A stretch of 64,000 bases of DNA, from contig NC_070561.1 of the NCBI RefSeq assembly GCF_026914185.1, forward strand, positions 7,130,001 to 7,194,000, given 5' to 3'. Origin of the DNA: Puccinia triticina (lineage: Eukaryota > Basidiomycota > Pucciniomycetes > Pucciniales > Pucciniaceae). The position numbers were made by a program, and so were the translations under genes. Within the stretch, counting starts at the first letter, position 1; each line of letters opens with the position of its first letter. The notes under the pieces were generated by a model. It ran no database searches, was not told the DNA's origin, and saw only the letters and a program-made list of their open reading frames with translations. This document shows, in pieces, positions 45,569-57,078 of this stretch.

Positions 45569-47260
45569 TTAGTCTCAGTGATTAAGTGTAGGATTGATTG
45601 GATTTATGGGGGTTATATCTGAGGGTAAGGAGGATGTGGCTTTCAGCGACTGTGGAAGAGGTGGGTGGGGAGAATCAGATTGCCAGCGGATCTGTGCCTT
45701 TTTTTATAGACGAAGACCAGATATCCATCTCCCCTGAGCCTTTGCTTCTCCCAGTTTCGCAGTAGAGTTGCCTCTTTCTTTGGCCGCGGGGAGATAGATG
45801 TTAGGACCTGAGCCTAGAGAAGAACCCTCGGGCGGTGACCATCAGCGCCTTTGTGCCGGAGAGAATCGTCAAATTGTTTTTTTTAGGAGAACAGAAGTCG
45901 CCGGCTCTAACTCCAAACAAAATGCTCATTTTTGTTCAGTGAAATACACAAAGAGATAGATACTGGCTGTTGAACATCTACCGACCGCCGTAGGGAAAAA
46001 AAGAGGGCAGTGCAATCTTATTCGGTGACTCGCTCTACTTTTTGTGGGTCCGGCCTGAGGGGATCTGCAATACAATACTTGGAGGGCGTCTTGTATGTTC
46101 GCTGAATGGTCCATCATTACTCGGGAAAGGCGTGCAAAGATTGTCCCCTGGTTGCGCCTAGTCCTGATGTTGCTGCTGCTGAGGAGAGAAAATTTCCAGC
46201 CATTTGGGAAGCTAGCTATCCAGTCATGGGTTATGTGCTTTGACTCCCCTTAGCTGGTGTAGAGCTCAGCGTCAAATGAGGGCTGCAATAGGCTTCAATA
46301 AACCTGGCGGAGGGAGCTGAGGAGGAAGGTTTTGGCCGTGCCATGTAAGCAGTATGTTTTGGGAAGCGATACTTTCTGGCCACTGTTTGTTGAATTTCCA
46401 TCAAAACAGTACAGGCCTAAACTTTATTTAACATCAGAAATACATACCAACTCAGCCGCTGGCTAGCCAACATCTAACCACCACCAATACAGAGAACCAA
46501 GGAGGCAGGGTACTCGGATCATGTTACTATGGATGTTTATTTTTGGTCGCGGGAAGCACTGCACTGCATGCTTTTTTTGTGTTTGTTTGTATTCTTTACG
46601 AGGTGAGTTCAGCGGCTGCAGCCGGTACGAAAGAAGAAATTTTGTTGGATATCGTATTGGGCATGTTTACAAACTTTCTAGGTGAAGTATTTACAAAGAG
46701 TCAGTGATGCAAAAAAATTGATTGAAAGTACAAAGGGCTTGATGAAAAGTTAACTCCCTGCACAAGTCCATGCAATATGCTGTCCGATTGTGGATCATGA
46801 TTTTAATGATAACAGTTTACATGTGGTGTTGTGTCCTTGCGCATTTGATACAGTGTGTTGTGGAGCAGCGCTGGTCATGATGCGCGCGTTAAGTAGGCCC
46901 GGTGAAGCAGTCACTTCCCATTCACCTAAATTTGCGGTCTGGGGGTCAAGAATCTGTTGAGGTGTAGAAAGCCAGCAGTTAGTCCGAAATGTGGCTTGGG
47001 ACGTGGTGAAGCCACATTGACGCACGATCACAGACATGAACCATCCGAGTGTGCCGCAATGCACAAGTCTTGCATTTTCATTCAGACATTGATTGTTCAT
47101 TGGCCTGATGCTGGTGTTTTCGCACCTGCGATACGAACGTCCTAACCCTTTCATGTAAAAGCTGAGGGCTTGAAGTGATCTAGCGGGTTGTAGGAAGTCA
47201 GTCCATGGCGCGGTTAACATACATTCTTATAAGATCACATACGTGCGCGAACCGAGGTTC
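45569..47260. other. upstream region of the C2H2 gene, no further gene recognised
   Basis: A TTTTTTTATAGACG near 45700 could be the TATA region of the C2H2 gene. A 141-codon minus-strand ORF at 47220-46795 has no recognisable family and no supporting context. Confidence 0.4.
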
Positions 47261-47268
47261 CACCACGA

Positions 47269-47934
47269 CCAACTTCCACAACCACAGTCATTTTCATTCC
47301 CCTTTGCCCGGTAGGAATCTTCCTGCGCCTGCGCATCCATCCAGCCAACGGTTTCATTGATGCTGGTGATTCCTTCGCTAGCCAAGCTCTCACGAAGGTA
47401 CAGAAAGACACTTACTGATGTGTGACTGGCTCAGCGGCCGGTCATTCATCGACACTGGAAGTCAAGAACGAACAAGATTACTCGACTGTTCCTATCTTCT
47501 TCAACGCGGCTTTGCTGAAAATCAAGATTTCTCAGCTGCTGGCTTGATGTTTGACGCACTGTTCCTCGGGCGCTAGTCTGAAATCACATGTCCTTTGGCT
47601 GTGACCTTCCGTGATCCGAAAACGCAAAGTATCGATTTCTATATCGAATGGCCGGATTAGTTTAACATTGAGGTCCTGATTTACAACCCACTTGTTCTAG
47701 ATGTTCTGGGCTTGATTGTCATATCGCAGGTTCGATTCTTGATTGGCCGGACTGGTGGCAGTGATTATCGTACCTTCAAGCCTTTCTTTCAACCCAAGGA
47801 GACCAAGCTTGGAGTCGGAGGCTTCAAACCTCTTCGTGTCTTACCTCGAGCACGGCAGGGATCCCTTACTGCGATTCGGAAATCAAATCAAAAGCAAGAA
47901 CACTGAGCTTACTGTTTTGGTTTCTCCGCGCTAG
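47269..47934 (+). pseudogene. degenerate coding relic, possibly retroelement protease region
   Basis: One frame reads LRLRIHPANGFIDAGDSFASQALTK, which resembles the D-S/T-G-A region of a retropepsin, then after a stop GHSSTLEVKNEQDYSTVPIFF, and later FNIEVLIYNPLVLDVLGLIV. Stops and frame changes interrupt it. A Ty3/gypsy relic is the best guess but is weak. Confidence 0.25.
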
Positions 47935-47944
47935 GTTTGACATC

Positions 47945-48154
47945 TCAGAATCTGTTTTCGGGCGGTAGAGTGACGTTGTAGGCATCTTCATAACATCCGG
48001 TCATTCGAGAACGCCAATTATCCAGCGTTTCCTTCAACTCCCGGATCATATCGACATTGGGGTGATGTATCACTGCCTCGTTCTTGTCGGCACATCGTAA
48101 TGCTGAGGTGAAATGATTGGCTTCGGGAAGACCACGCACCTTCATGTTTCCCAA
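47945..48154 (-). CDS. small hypothetical protein, possibly a last exon
   Basis: 69 codons, ordinary composition (IRELKETLDNWRSRMTGCYE). No family was recognised and no upstream exon could be joined with confidence. It may be a gene relic. Confidence 0.25.
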   Translation of the reverse strand: MGNMKVRGLPEANHFTSALRCADKNEAVIHHPNVDMIRELKETLDNWRSRMTGCYEDAYNVTLPPENRF

Positions 48155-48159
48155 CGCGA

Positions 48160-49640
48160 TTTTGATTATCTACTGAGTTTGTAGAACAGGCAGGCTTGAT
48201 TTGAGTGATTTGAGACCCACCGACAAGAGGAAGACAAGGCTCGTGTCTCTATGCTCCGGACCTTCACGTCAGGCAGACTTTCTCACAACAGATCCAAATT
48301 GAAAGAAAGCATACTGAACTTCAACGAAGTACACTCCGAAGGGAAATCAAATCAACTTGCGAAAGATCCTTAGACGCGAAACATTAAAATCTCTTACTAA
48401 GTGGCCGAATTGAATGAAAACATACCAATCTTCAATAACACTCTATGGGGAGATTGGGTCCACTCCCGACAGGTCCTTGGACGCAAAACATTGAGGCAGT
48501 TAATTCTTATAATGTTTTTTCATTGCCATGATTTCATTTGAGATTTTTTCACACCCTACATGATGAGAGCTGAAATTATTTATCCTCTTTTTCGCGACTC
48601 CATTGATCCTTTGCTGACACTCCTGCATAGCACTCCAGGGACGAGTGTGGCATGCGATAATAACCCAGGGCCTATAAATTTCCCCAATTTCTGGCATTCG
48701 TGACCCGTAGTATAATCAACATCCATGCAAGATACGCAAGCTCGAGAGCGTGTTTACAGAATCAACAATCACTTTTTGGCCGTCTGAGTGAATTGACGTG
48801 GACGTGTGGGCAGACTTTTATCTAGAAAACAAACAAAAAAAAACCAGGTTAGTGACCAGTTTCCTAATGCACTTTTTGAGGTCCCTATATGATCAACTGA
48901 GGCAGTTCGACTTTGCGGGGTTGTACCAACATTTTTCCCGTCAACCGCTTGAAGGAAGAAAACAACTCCACGGAGGTCAAGCGACATTTCACTCGCCTCG
49001 AAGGACGCGCCAGCCCGGCAGACTAGTCATAGATTTAGCGGCAGAGAGACCATGGGCGCTTATCCGATGAGCGGCCGATTGGTGAACCTGATAGACAACA
49101 GGAAAAGCAAAGTATGTCAGAATCCATAAGAAAAACTCTACAGGGTGGCATAACTTGGCATATGCGCTATCAAGCTGGCTGAACTGGGCAATCATAAAAG
49201 GTGGGCACAGGGTCGTCAACCACACCCTTAGCCGTGTATTTTTCCTCGATTGGATTTCAACTGTGAGTTTTGACAAATCTGCAGGAGCGTACCAAATCTC
49301 AGGACACCGTGCTCCGTGTACCACATGACTCCGCTGGCCGGTGGGGGTCGAACGGGGGTATCGGTACTACAAAATGGCGAAGAAACACAGGATGATCAGT
49401 TCAGGACCTTTTGAGCTGGGGAATGCAGCACGCAGGAAGATCTTGGCTGAAGAATCCCAAGGTACTTGCGTTGGGACATACCCTGACTTATTCATAAGTG
49501 CATACATACAAGGGTCCATCCCCTCAATTTTTCCACCTCCTCCCTGCCAGCAGAGGTTTTTTTGTGCATCGCCCAAATTACACTACTCCCCGGTTCAGTG
49601 CTTCGAGTACCCGAGGCAGAGGCTGGGCCCCGCGAGGTAC
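48160..49640. other. no gene recognised
   Basis: Scattered ORFs up to 111 codons on both strands without family features. No clear repeat ends until the fold-back repeat at 49652. Confidence 0.4.
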
Positions 49641-49651
49641 TCAGTTAACCC

Positions 49652-49711
49652 AAGTCCTCTGGTGGGCGCTGTGGCTGGTGGCGAAGACGCCCCTCCCGCA
49701 GAGAGGGACTT
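49652..49711. repeat. fold-back repeat, CTGGTGGGCGCTGTGGCTGG type
   Basis: AAGTCCTCTGGTGGGCGCTG..GGCGAAGACGCCCCTCCCGCAGAGAGGGACTT; the outer bases pair. Nearly the same sequence is at 56293-56346. GTTAA and TTAAC further out extend the pairing. Confidence 0.65.
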
Positions 49712-50017
49712 ACCGAGCTTAACTAGGCCTCAGCGGGAGCGGGAGCGAGGAGCTGTCCACGCCAGTGGAGCAGGCAACTCCCGCGTGATGAGTTTTCCGA
49801 TTTGGCCTGAAAACCCTCTTTTTTTGCTTTATCCTCCTGTAGCCACTTCCCTTTTCACTCCCACCCAATTTCATTCTCAGAAAATGAAGGCCTGCTTCTT
49901 GTCTTTCTTTTGGTGTTATGTATCCTGTTGTACTGGTCCTCACTGATTTTATAATTATTTTTGAAAACTGTCTGTTTTCATCTCGAGTTACCGTTTCTAC
50001 ATTAGCTGGCCCCGCAT

Positions 50018-50200
50018 TAGCCCGGTTCACGTTGGTGACTTTGAATCTATTTTTATCTGATTTTATCATAAAATTTCAACAAATTTTTCAATCATCAGGA
50101 AAAGTGGTTTCAGAAGAATCTGACCAACTTGAAAAAAATGATAAATTATAATGATAAAATGGATAAAAATGGCCTGAAAAATCCAATGTGAACCGGGCTA
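50018..50200. mobile_element. 183-bp MITE, TIR TAGCCCGGTTCAC
   Basis: Left end TAGCCCGGTTCACGTTGG, right end CCAATGTGAACCGGGCTA: 17 of 18 bases are complementary. The interior is AT-rich with TTTTATC motifs in mirrored positions. The outermost TA on both sides may be a Tc1/mariner-type TA duplication. Confidence 0.8.
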
Positions 50201-50209
50201 TTGTACCTC

Positions 50210-51700
50210 TTTGATTTTTGATTAATAAGCCAATAAAAAAATCATATATAGGGTATTATAGCGTATAACATGATGGCTTGCCTTTGAAAACCTAAATGAG
50301 GTCATTGGAGAGTCCTCTTGAATCATATCCTTCCCTTTGAACTATAGAAATGGCCCCAGAGCCTGAGGAATCAAGCTTGGTATAGAGCATCCACCCTTGT
50401 CTCTGTAAACCCGTAGCTTAACAAAGTCACCCAAACAGAGGTCTGGGGGACCCGCGCGGAGCGCTCTCCATAGGAGAGGCTTACTCACTATCCCACATGT
50501 TTGGCGGGAGCAGAAGTGATATTCAGTGCAAAAAATACAAAAACAGCCCTATAGAGTGTAATAAAAATAACAACAGAAAAATGAATAGACAGTCTTGTAG
50601 CCTTGATAAATGCGCAAATGGTGACACCAGTTCCAGCCTCTCAATCCAAAGACTGAAATCCCTAGTGGAAAAAGCGTCCAGGAACCTAGGTTGGGGTTGC
50701 AAAACAAAATTCCAAACCATCTCTTGAGTTTGGAAGATCCATGTGTGGATCCACATTTGGCCAGAGGGAAGCACGGTGGTGATCTTAGCTTATGTATATA
50801 CAATGTGTCAAGAATTTACATACAACCTAGAAAGCATGCAGATTTGTTTGTCCACAGGATCTAAAAGCAATACAGCCTCATGAATCCTTGTGCAGATCCA
50901 TTTCTCGAGAAGTCACTTTTGAAAATTTATGAAAAATACATTGATGGTGATACAAAAATTCTGAGGACACAGAATTGTAGAAAAGATGTCAAAGGGTCAG
51001 AAAGCTGTGGCTCAGACCTTTGGAGGTGCTGGGGGTGCAGCTATTAAAAAGCTAAAATACCTTACAGCCATTTGGTACTTTCTGCTCCCCTATGAAATTG
51101 GGGGATAACTAGAGATCAAGGCGGCTACGCCGCTGCATTTTCATGGGCATACATATACCTCATACCACTTAAACACAGCTGCCCTGGTCTATCCAGTTGA
51201 AACTTGATGGTTTTGTCCAGAGGAAAATTGCAATTCATTATATCCTCACAATCAGCCCAAGGGACAATTTTCCATCAGTGTGGCACCAAGTGTAAGTGTA
51301 AGATAAAATTAGAAGGGAACCCACTAAACTGTGAAATGTCAGCAGATGCCATCACTACACTAACAGTTACTAATTTTCCAAAAATATTTGAGGACACATT
51401 TGGCAGAAATTTACTCTAGATTCTTGTGAAATCTGATATTTTTGGTGGACCTCATCAGATGTTAAGCAATTAGCATCATCAATAAGCTATATCCGCATCA
51501 GTCACTAAGTTACCTGGATTAGGGCACTTGTTTCAACCCTACAACCACATCAGATCATGTTTTGTGGGGATTCACTTCACCCAGAGCTCCATTTGGAGCT
51601 CGTGGGCTCTAAATCTTGCCTCCACTAATCCTGAGACTAATATCAAAATTGATATGCATCATGCACAAATGCATGAATTTCATGCATTTAGTTCACTCAA
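50210..51700. other. no gene recognised
   Basis: AT-rich, non-coding. ORFs of 70-85 codons are without features. Confidence 0.4.
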
Positions 51701-51710
51701 CACACCCAAA

Positions 51711-51800
51711 CCCAAACCATACTATGATACAGCTCATTCAGCCAAACCATACTATGATACACCTCATTCAGCCAAACCATACTATGATACACCTCATTTG
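51711..51800 (+). repeat. 30-bp minisatellite, three copies
   Basis: CCAAACCATACTATGATACA.CTCATTC is repeated three times with one or two substitutions. In one frame the unit encodes PYYDTPHSAK, but no gene context supports translation. Confidence 0.8.
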
Positions 51801-51937
51801 ATGATTTTCATGCCATATACCTGGTTGGCATGGCTGTTGCCCATAGCCCTGTGGTAGCAGACTATGATCACCTCCCCGGTGCATTGCCTTCCAAGCACGC
51901 GCATGCTGCTGAAGTTGTTGACTGTCATGTTTTGCCG

Positions 51938-52346
51938 TTAGCGTTGCGGGACGGGGCTTTTTTTACCTGGGGGCAATGTGGGATAGATGGAAGAGAGGGG
52001 GGGGGGGATGGGAATGACAGTGGGACCTTTGGCAAGGTTTTGAGGGATGACAATAGCCCAGGCTGAGGCCGGTGGATTGTTGAGCAACACGGATGCGGGG
52101 GCGAGCATGGGGGGCGCGGAGGCATTGAATGGGTGGGAAACTTTGTGCAGGACGGCCTCCTCATTGTTGTTGCCAAAGGTGCCGGTGAGCTTGTTGATGG
52201 CCTCGGCTTCTGCCACGCTCAGACCGAGTTCCTCCCCCAACAACTTGCGGGTTTGGATGCTGGAGAACGCCTCAGCGGGGTGGGCTCCTGCAGCGGCATC
52301 GCAAGAGAGAGTCCGCCACAGCGGGCTCGGGAGGGATGGCCGTCTA
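51938..52346 (-). pseudogene. coding-like relic cut by a solo LTR
   Basis: A minus-strand frame reads RTLSCDAAAGAHPAEAF, LLGEELGLSVAEAEAINKL and LAPASVLLNNPPASAW with ordinary protein composition, and continues into the LTR at 52347 as junk. It was probably longer before the insertion. Family unknown; it could be a gag relic. Confidence 0.3.
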
Positions 52347-52687
52347 TGTAAGGACTCCAGTTGGGAGTCCTTCACTGTCCGTCGAGTAGGGCACAGAGGG
52401 GGGAGACCTCAAGACAAGATCTAGTTCACGGGGCTGTGAATTGCAGATGGGGGACAATCTAGCCGGGAGAGATGGAGGAAGGCGGATCTCTCAGTATGTA
52501 CAACTAGGGTTTTTTACAAGAGAAGAAGGAAAAGGAAGGAGGAAAAGGGAGAGGCTTACCTAGCCGGGAGAGATGGAGGAAGGCGGATCTCTGCCGGCTA
52601 GGACGTGGAAGGAAGTGCATACTACATATCTATCTGTGACATGTCTTTCGTGACAGGTTTTGTAAGGACCCTGAGAGGGGGCTTACA
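52347..52687 (-). mobile_element. solo LTR-like element, copy d (341 bp)
   Basis: On the minus strand starts TGTAAGCCCCC and ends GGAGTCCTTACA. GTCTA at 52342-52346 and 52688-52692 is a perfect 5-bp duplication. The block AGAGATCCGCCTTCC..CCATCTCTCCCGGCTAG occurs twice, separated by a spacer from GTAAGCC (52559) to ACTGAG (52490). Confidence 0.92.
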
Positions 52688-52910
52688 GTCTATAGGGCGG
52701 TGGTGTGCATGGATACATAGTATTGGCGGTTTTGTAGGCCGAGCTTGGAGAGATGCGGGGCTCGTGGGGCGACACCCAATCAGCCGGGGTAGCCGTGAGC
52801 TGAGAATTGTTGGAGAGGAGCGGGCAGACGTTGGGACGTGAGTTTTGCGTCTCGTTGGTGTAACTGGGGGAGGTGGAGGAAGCACCACCAGGGGCTGGTC
52901 AGAGGTGAGC

Positions 52911-53229
52911 ACCCCGGGCAAATTGGGGTCATGAGAAGCATACAGGTTACGTGGTCCTGTACGCCTGTCAGGTCATGGAAGTCCTGTCAAGTCATGGAAG
53001 TCCTGTCAGGTGTACATGACAAGCTGTCCGGATCCTGACGTGCAGTTTACACTTTCAACATGTCACATGCACAGTGACTGTGCAGAGGGTTTCACAGACC
53101 TGTCCACCTCACCTTACATAAATGAAAGCCAGTCATGTAAATGGTGTGTGAAAAAGGGTGCGGGAATTTTTTATGTAACATGCAGGACCATGCAACCTGT
53201 ATGGCTGTCATGACCCCAATTTGCCGGGG
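52911..53229. repeat. inverted-repeat element with 18-bp direct repeats
   Basis: CCCGGGCAAATTGGGGTCATGA and CATACAGGTT.C.TGGTCCTG on the left face their complements at 53180-53229. Inside, TGTCA(G/A)GTCATGGAAGTCC is repeated near 52965-53005. No coding capacity. Confidence 0.65.
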
Positions 53230-53239
53230 GTGGAGGGGG

Positions 53240-54060
53240 TGGCCGGGCTCAATGGTGTGTCTGGCAACAGAGTTTGCCCAATATGCAGCGCTGTTGAAGT
53301 GGGGATGGACAAGCGAGCTGCTGAGGGAACATATGCCAGCTCCATCATCCCATTTCCCGGTCCAATCAGCACATGTGGTGGCTGTCGTGGGATACATAAG
53401 CCGAGCGTGTCTAGGGGCCACATTGCCTGTTGTCGCCACCTCAAAAAACAGCCACCTGTGAAGTCTGAGGCGCAGCAAGGTCAGCTCTGGGTATTATGTG
53501 GATGGATGAGAGTGTGAAAGACCTTGGCATATCTTGGCCAGCATGAGCGCTTGGCCGGGGACACAATCCTCTTACTCAGGAACCGACCCGTCTGGGGCAA
53601 GTTTATGAGTGGCGTTATTCCAGTCAGCCAAGACGTGGTGCTGAGTTTAAGTGAGTTGACCGCAAGTGAGAGTTGAGGATGGTGTTGCTGAGTCTGTGTT
53701 TGATTTTTTGCTTGGCGGCTGTTGCGAGTTGAGGTGTATTTTGCAGGCCACCATAAGATATTACTGAAATATATCCATACATAGCAACATTGGCGTCAAA
53801 GGGACATGGCGGTGGCGCCGCAATGCTCCCGACAGGGCAAATTCTAAGGTCAATTTCAGCTTCCAGTAGCGCACATTGGATTTCAACCAGAATGGCCATA
53901 AGATCCAAGCCGTAGCTAATGCCTTGTGGGTGAAAAATACATACATAGGTGGCATGCCCCGTGGCAGTGGCGTTGCCGTGAACATGCAAGTGGAGTCCAG
54001 GCTAGTCCAGGGCAAGGTTTGAGGAGAGCTTGCTGGTCCATGGCGTATAAAAGGGGGGAG
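53240..54060. other. no gene recognised
   Basis: Moderate GC; ORFs on the minus strand up to 154 codons lack family features. Confidence 0.4.
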
Positions 54061-54069
54061 GATCTTGTG

Positions 54070-54863
54070 TAAGGCTGTAACCCGGGGTTCGGGTCGGGGC
54101 ATGAGGCTCAGCCCGCACCCTGAACCCCGAATTTCCCAAAGTATGCCCCGAGCCCCGAGGCATACCAGTCCGGGCCACTTTCTGCAGAACCGCCGCCGAT
54201 TTCGAGAAGAACCTTCCATCTTCAACTCCCCCGGGTCCCGAACCTATGCCGTTGACCTCAACAAAGAAGAAAAGCTTTTTTGGTGCATCACTATGCGACA
54301 GAACCAGCCCGTTAAATGGAATTCAAGCCGAGATATCTCGCTATTTGAATGAAGATCCTGAACCCAAAGGAATCAAGAATCAAGATACTCGACTACTGGC
54401 GTACACGACAAAAAACTTACCCCCAGTTGGCGTTGATGGCGCAACACTTCCTCGCTATTCCTGCGACAAGCTGCTCCTCCGAGCGCGTGTTTTCAAAAGG
54501 CCGACACGTTGTTTCTTGGCAGCAATCTGCCTTGGCACCAAGCAGCATCAAGCAGCTTTTGTGCATCAAGGACTGGTATCAGGCCTTTGGTGGGCCTTTA
54601 TAGCCACTTTTATCGCTCATCTTGTCTCCTTTTCACTTATATAAACACAAACTACATTGTATATAGACACCCGATGGCCAATACTCTGCATACACGACTA
54701 CAAGCAGCCCAATAAAAACTTAAAAACCACAATCATGTGTCATTTCCACATGCTCCCCCCCCCCCCCCCCTCCAGCATATTCATCATGCCCCGGGGTTTG
54801 GGGCATGGCCAGAGTCCATCCCGAACCCTGGACCCCGGGGCATGGGTTCGGGTTACAGCCTTA
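54070..54863 (+). mobile_element. deleted hAT element (hAT-4), 794 bp
   Basis: Ends TAAGGCTGTAACCCG and CGGGTTACAGCCTTA are perfect 15-bp inverted repeats. Flanks ATCTTGTG and ATCTTCTG match at seven of eight bases. Subterminal parts hold GGGTTCGGG and GCCCCGGGGCATG motifs. Only the 3' end of a transposase gene remains inside. Confidence 0.9.
54246..54603 (+). pseudogene. hAT transposase C-terminal fragment
   Basis: LNGIQAEISRYLNEDPEP in one frame continues, after a frame change near 54360-54385, as ILDYWRTRQKTYPQLAL and AQHFLAIPATSCSSERVFS, the hAT dimerisation region (SSERVFS, later IKQLLCIKDW). The N-terminal and catalytic parts have been lost by internal deletion, leaving a non-autonomous element. 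Confidence 0.85.
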
Positions 54864-55059
54864 ATCTTCTGTTTGGCTAATCCCCCAGGGCGTCCTCTAC
54901 TGCTGTACTTCCAGCGTGCGGTTCGTCCTCACCCCCTCCGCTGTTGCACTTGCGCAGTTTGAGGGGCTAAACTGGTTGGCCCCCCTTTGCATAATGCCTT
55001 CAATTCGGCGCGCTGGGGGTCATCCTCTCACTGTTTTTTAACCCTGCTAGACAGGGATG

Positions 55060-55290
55060 GACAGTGGGCCATGGTGCATCAGCTTGCTCATGTTAGGTGG
55101 CTGGTTGCAGGTTGTTTTCAAATTGTGCTTTTTTGTTAATTTTGGCATTTGTAGAGGGAAAACCCTTAATTTTTTTCTGGAAGTTGTAGAGGGGAAACCC
55201 TTGATTTTTTTGTGATTTTTGGAGATTTTTAGGGGAAATGCTTGAAGTTTTTTTTTGTGATTCAGAGAATTTAATAAACTTGGATAAAAA
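55060..55290 (-). repeat. dispersed repeat, inverted copy of 12430-12645
   Basis: Shows the complement of the CCCTACAA.TTCCAGAAAAAA phrases and of GCAACCAGCCACCTAACAT. The bases following AGCAAGCTGAT differ because copy 1 has an LTR there. Confidence 0.6.
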
Positions 55291-55578
55291 AAAAAAAAGA
55301 ATTGAAGTGGCTGCTTTTCAATTACAAGCAGCCCCAAAGACAAGAATCACTTTGCCCCAAAGTATCCTGAAGCTCAACCATGAAGACCTCAAAGAGAATA
55401 TTTAAGTGGAGTCCAGAAAACTCTACAGAGATGAGCCCAAGGATGAATAAGTCAAAGCCGTAGCCACCTTAGTCCATGACCAGCACACATTTGCTCTTGC
55501 GGGCATTGGTTTTGGAAAGACTTGCATAGCAGAGATGTATCATAATCTATTCCAGCCCTATCAAAAGTAAATTGTGCT

Positions 55579-56034
55579 CAACGGTGGGCCAGCTACGCTA
55601 ACCGTAGCGTAGCGGAATTCTGCTAAATTTTAGCGTAGCGTTAGCGGAATTGCGCCTTCTCTGCGCTAACGCTACGCGCAAAGGGTGCGCAGCTTATTTA
55701 GTTGTTAGCGTAGCGTTAGCGCAGATGCGCGCAATTGCGCTAACGCTACACACGCAGGGCGCAAAAGAGCGCGCGCTACGGTGCGCCACAGTGCTTTTAG
55801 CTGAAAAAAGGCCTTTTTTTCCGCTAAAAGCGCTGTAGCGCAGCGTAGCGTAGTGACTGTAGCGGCGCGCTAACACTAACAAAAAATTGGCGCGCTGTTA
55901 GCGCCGCTGAAATGTAGCTCAGCGTAGCGGCGCTAACAGCGCGCTAACGCTACTCAAAATGGGCAGGCGCTTTTTGCCGCTACGCTAACGCTAAGTGGCC
56001 CTGTAGCGTAGTTTAGCGTAGCGGCCCACCGTTT
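55579..56034. mobile_element. TAGCG-repeat element, hAT-like, 456 bp
   Basis: CAACGGTGGGCC..GCTACGCTAA at the left matches the complement of the right end (AAACGGTGGGCC). TTGTGCT stands directly on both sides (55572-55578, 56035-56041). The whole interior consists of variants of GCTAACGCTACGC and GCGTAGCGTTAGCG, so nearly every part can pair with every other. A fragment of the same type lies at 56234-56283. No coding capacity. Confidence 0.75.
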
Positions 56035-56292
56035 TTGTGCTGTTCTTGAATCCTTTGGATTCACTTGGAGACAATAAGATTTGTATTTCTTACAAATTCA
56101 GCATCATTAATTCATAGCACTATTTTTACATTGTTTTCTTTGTTCATCATCTGGCCAGGTTGAAGAAAAAAAAACAGTCAGAGTTGACGGTATATAGACA
56201 TATCACAGAGGTCAAATTGACAAGGAACCAAAAGTGGCTCAGCTACGCTAACCATAGCTGTTAGCGTAGCGTAGCACAGCGCAAATAATTCC

Positions 56293-56346
56293 CCTGGTGG
56301 GCGCTGTGGCTGGCGGCAAAGCCTCCCCTCCCCCAGGGAGGGACTT
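56293..56346. repeat. fold-back repeat, second copy
   Basis: CTGGTGGGCGCTGTGGCTGG and CCCCTCCC.CAG.GAGGGACTT as at 49652-49711. It sits directly behind the TAGCG fragment. Confidence 0.65.
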
Positions 56347-57078
56347 GCATATTATTGCAAATTTTACGCAGGAGCAGAAAGTCCATTTGGCTGGGAGGTT
56401 TTGAAATTTTTTATAGCTCCTCCCCCAGCTGCATCTCCATAGGTTTGCGCTGTTTGTACATTATACTAAATTACTGTGCCTCCAATTTGGCATTCTCAGA
56501 CTTTCTCAATAACTATCCGTTAGACTTGAATGATCTTTTGGAAAGTTGAAGAATGTGCAAGTTTTGAAAATGAGGGTCCGCTGGTTAGGGGACTCCAGGA
56601 AACAGTTTTCTGCCTAAAAGAAAGCTGAGTGGCTCAAATCCTTCCCAAGGACAGAACTTACAATTCTGTCTATTCATCTTCTTGCCTTAAAATTCCCCAA
56701 AAACAACAGAAGGATTATTTAACCAATGTGCAACAGTAATTGAAACCATTATCTTCCTAGAACAGCTTTTAATGACCTACAATTCACAGTGAATTTTCTT
56801 GATCACTATAAATTTTAAAACAGTTCAAAACTTTGTGGCTGCTAGGAACTTGGAACGCTCAGCACAAAGTCAAACTCTCAAATACCCACAAAAACAAGTT
56901 TTTTTGACCAACACCCCCATGGCTAAAAAACGGCTGAACCTAACAAACAGACCTCAAAATCTCAACCCTCTGTTCAGGGATCACTTAATAACACTACAAC
57001 TTAACCCTTCACACCACAAAAAACACTCCCCTAACATAACAAAGACACACCACCTGTGTTGATCCAATTCTTCGGCTT

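Noticed and set aside
49341..49946. 201-codon plus-strand ORF
   Set aside because: It crosses the fold-back repeat at 49652-49711, has no family features and changes composition along its length.
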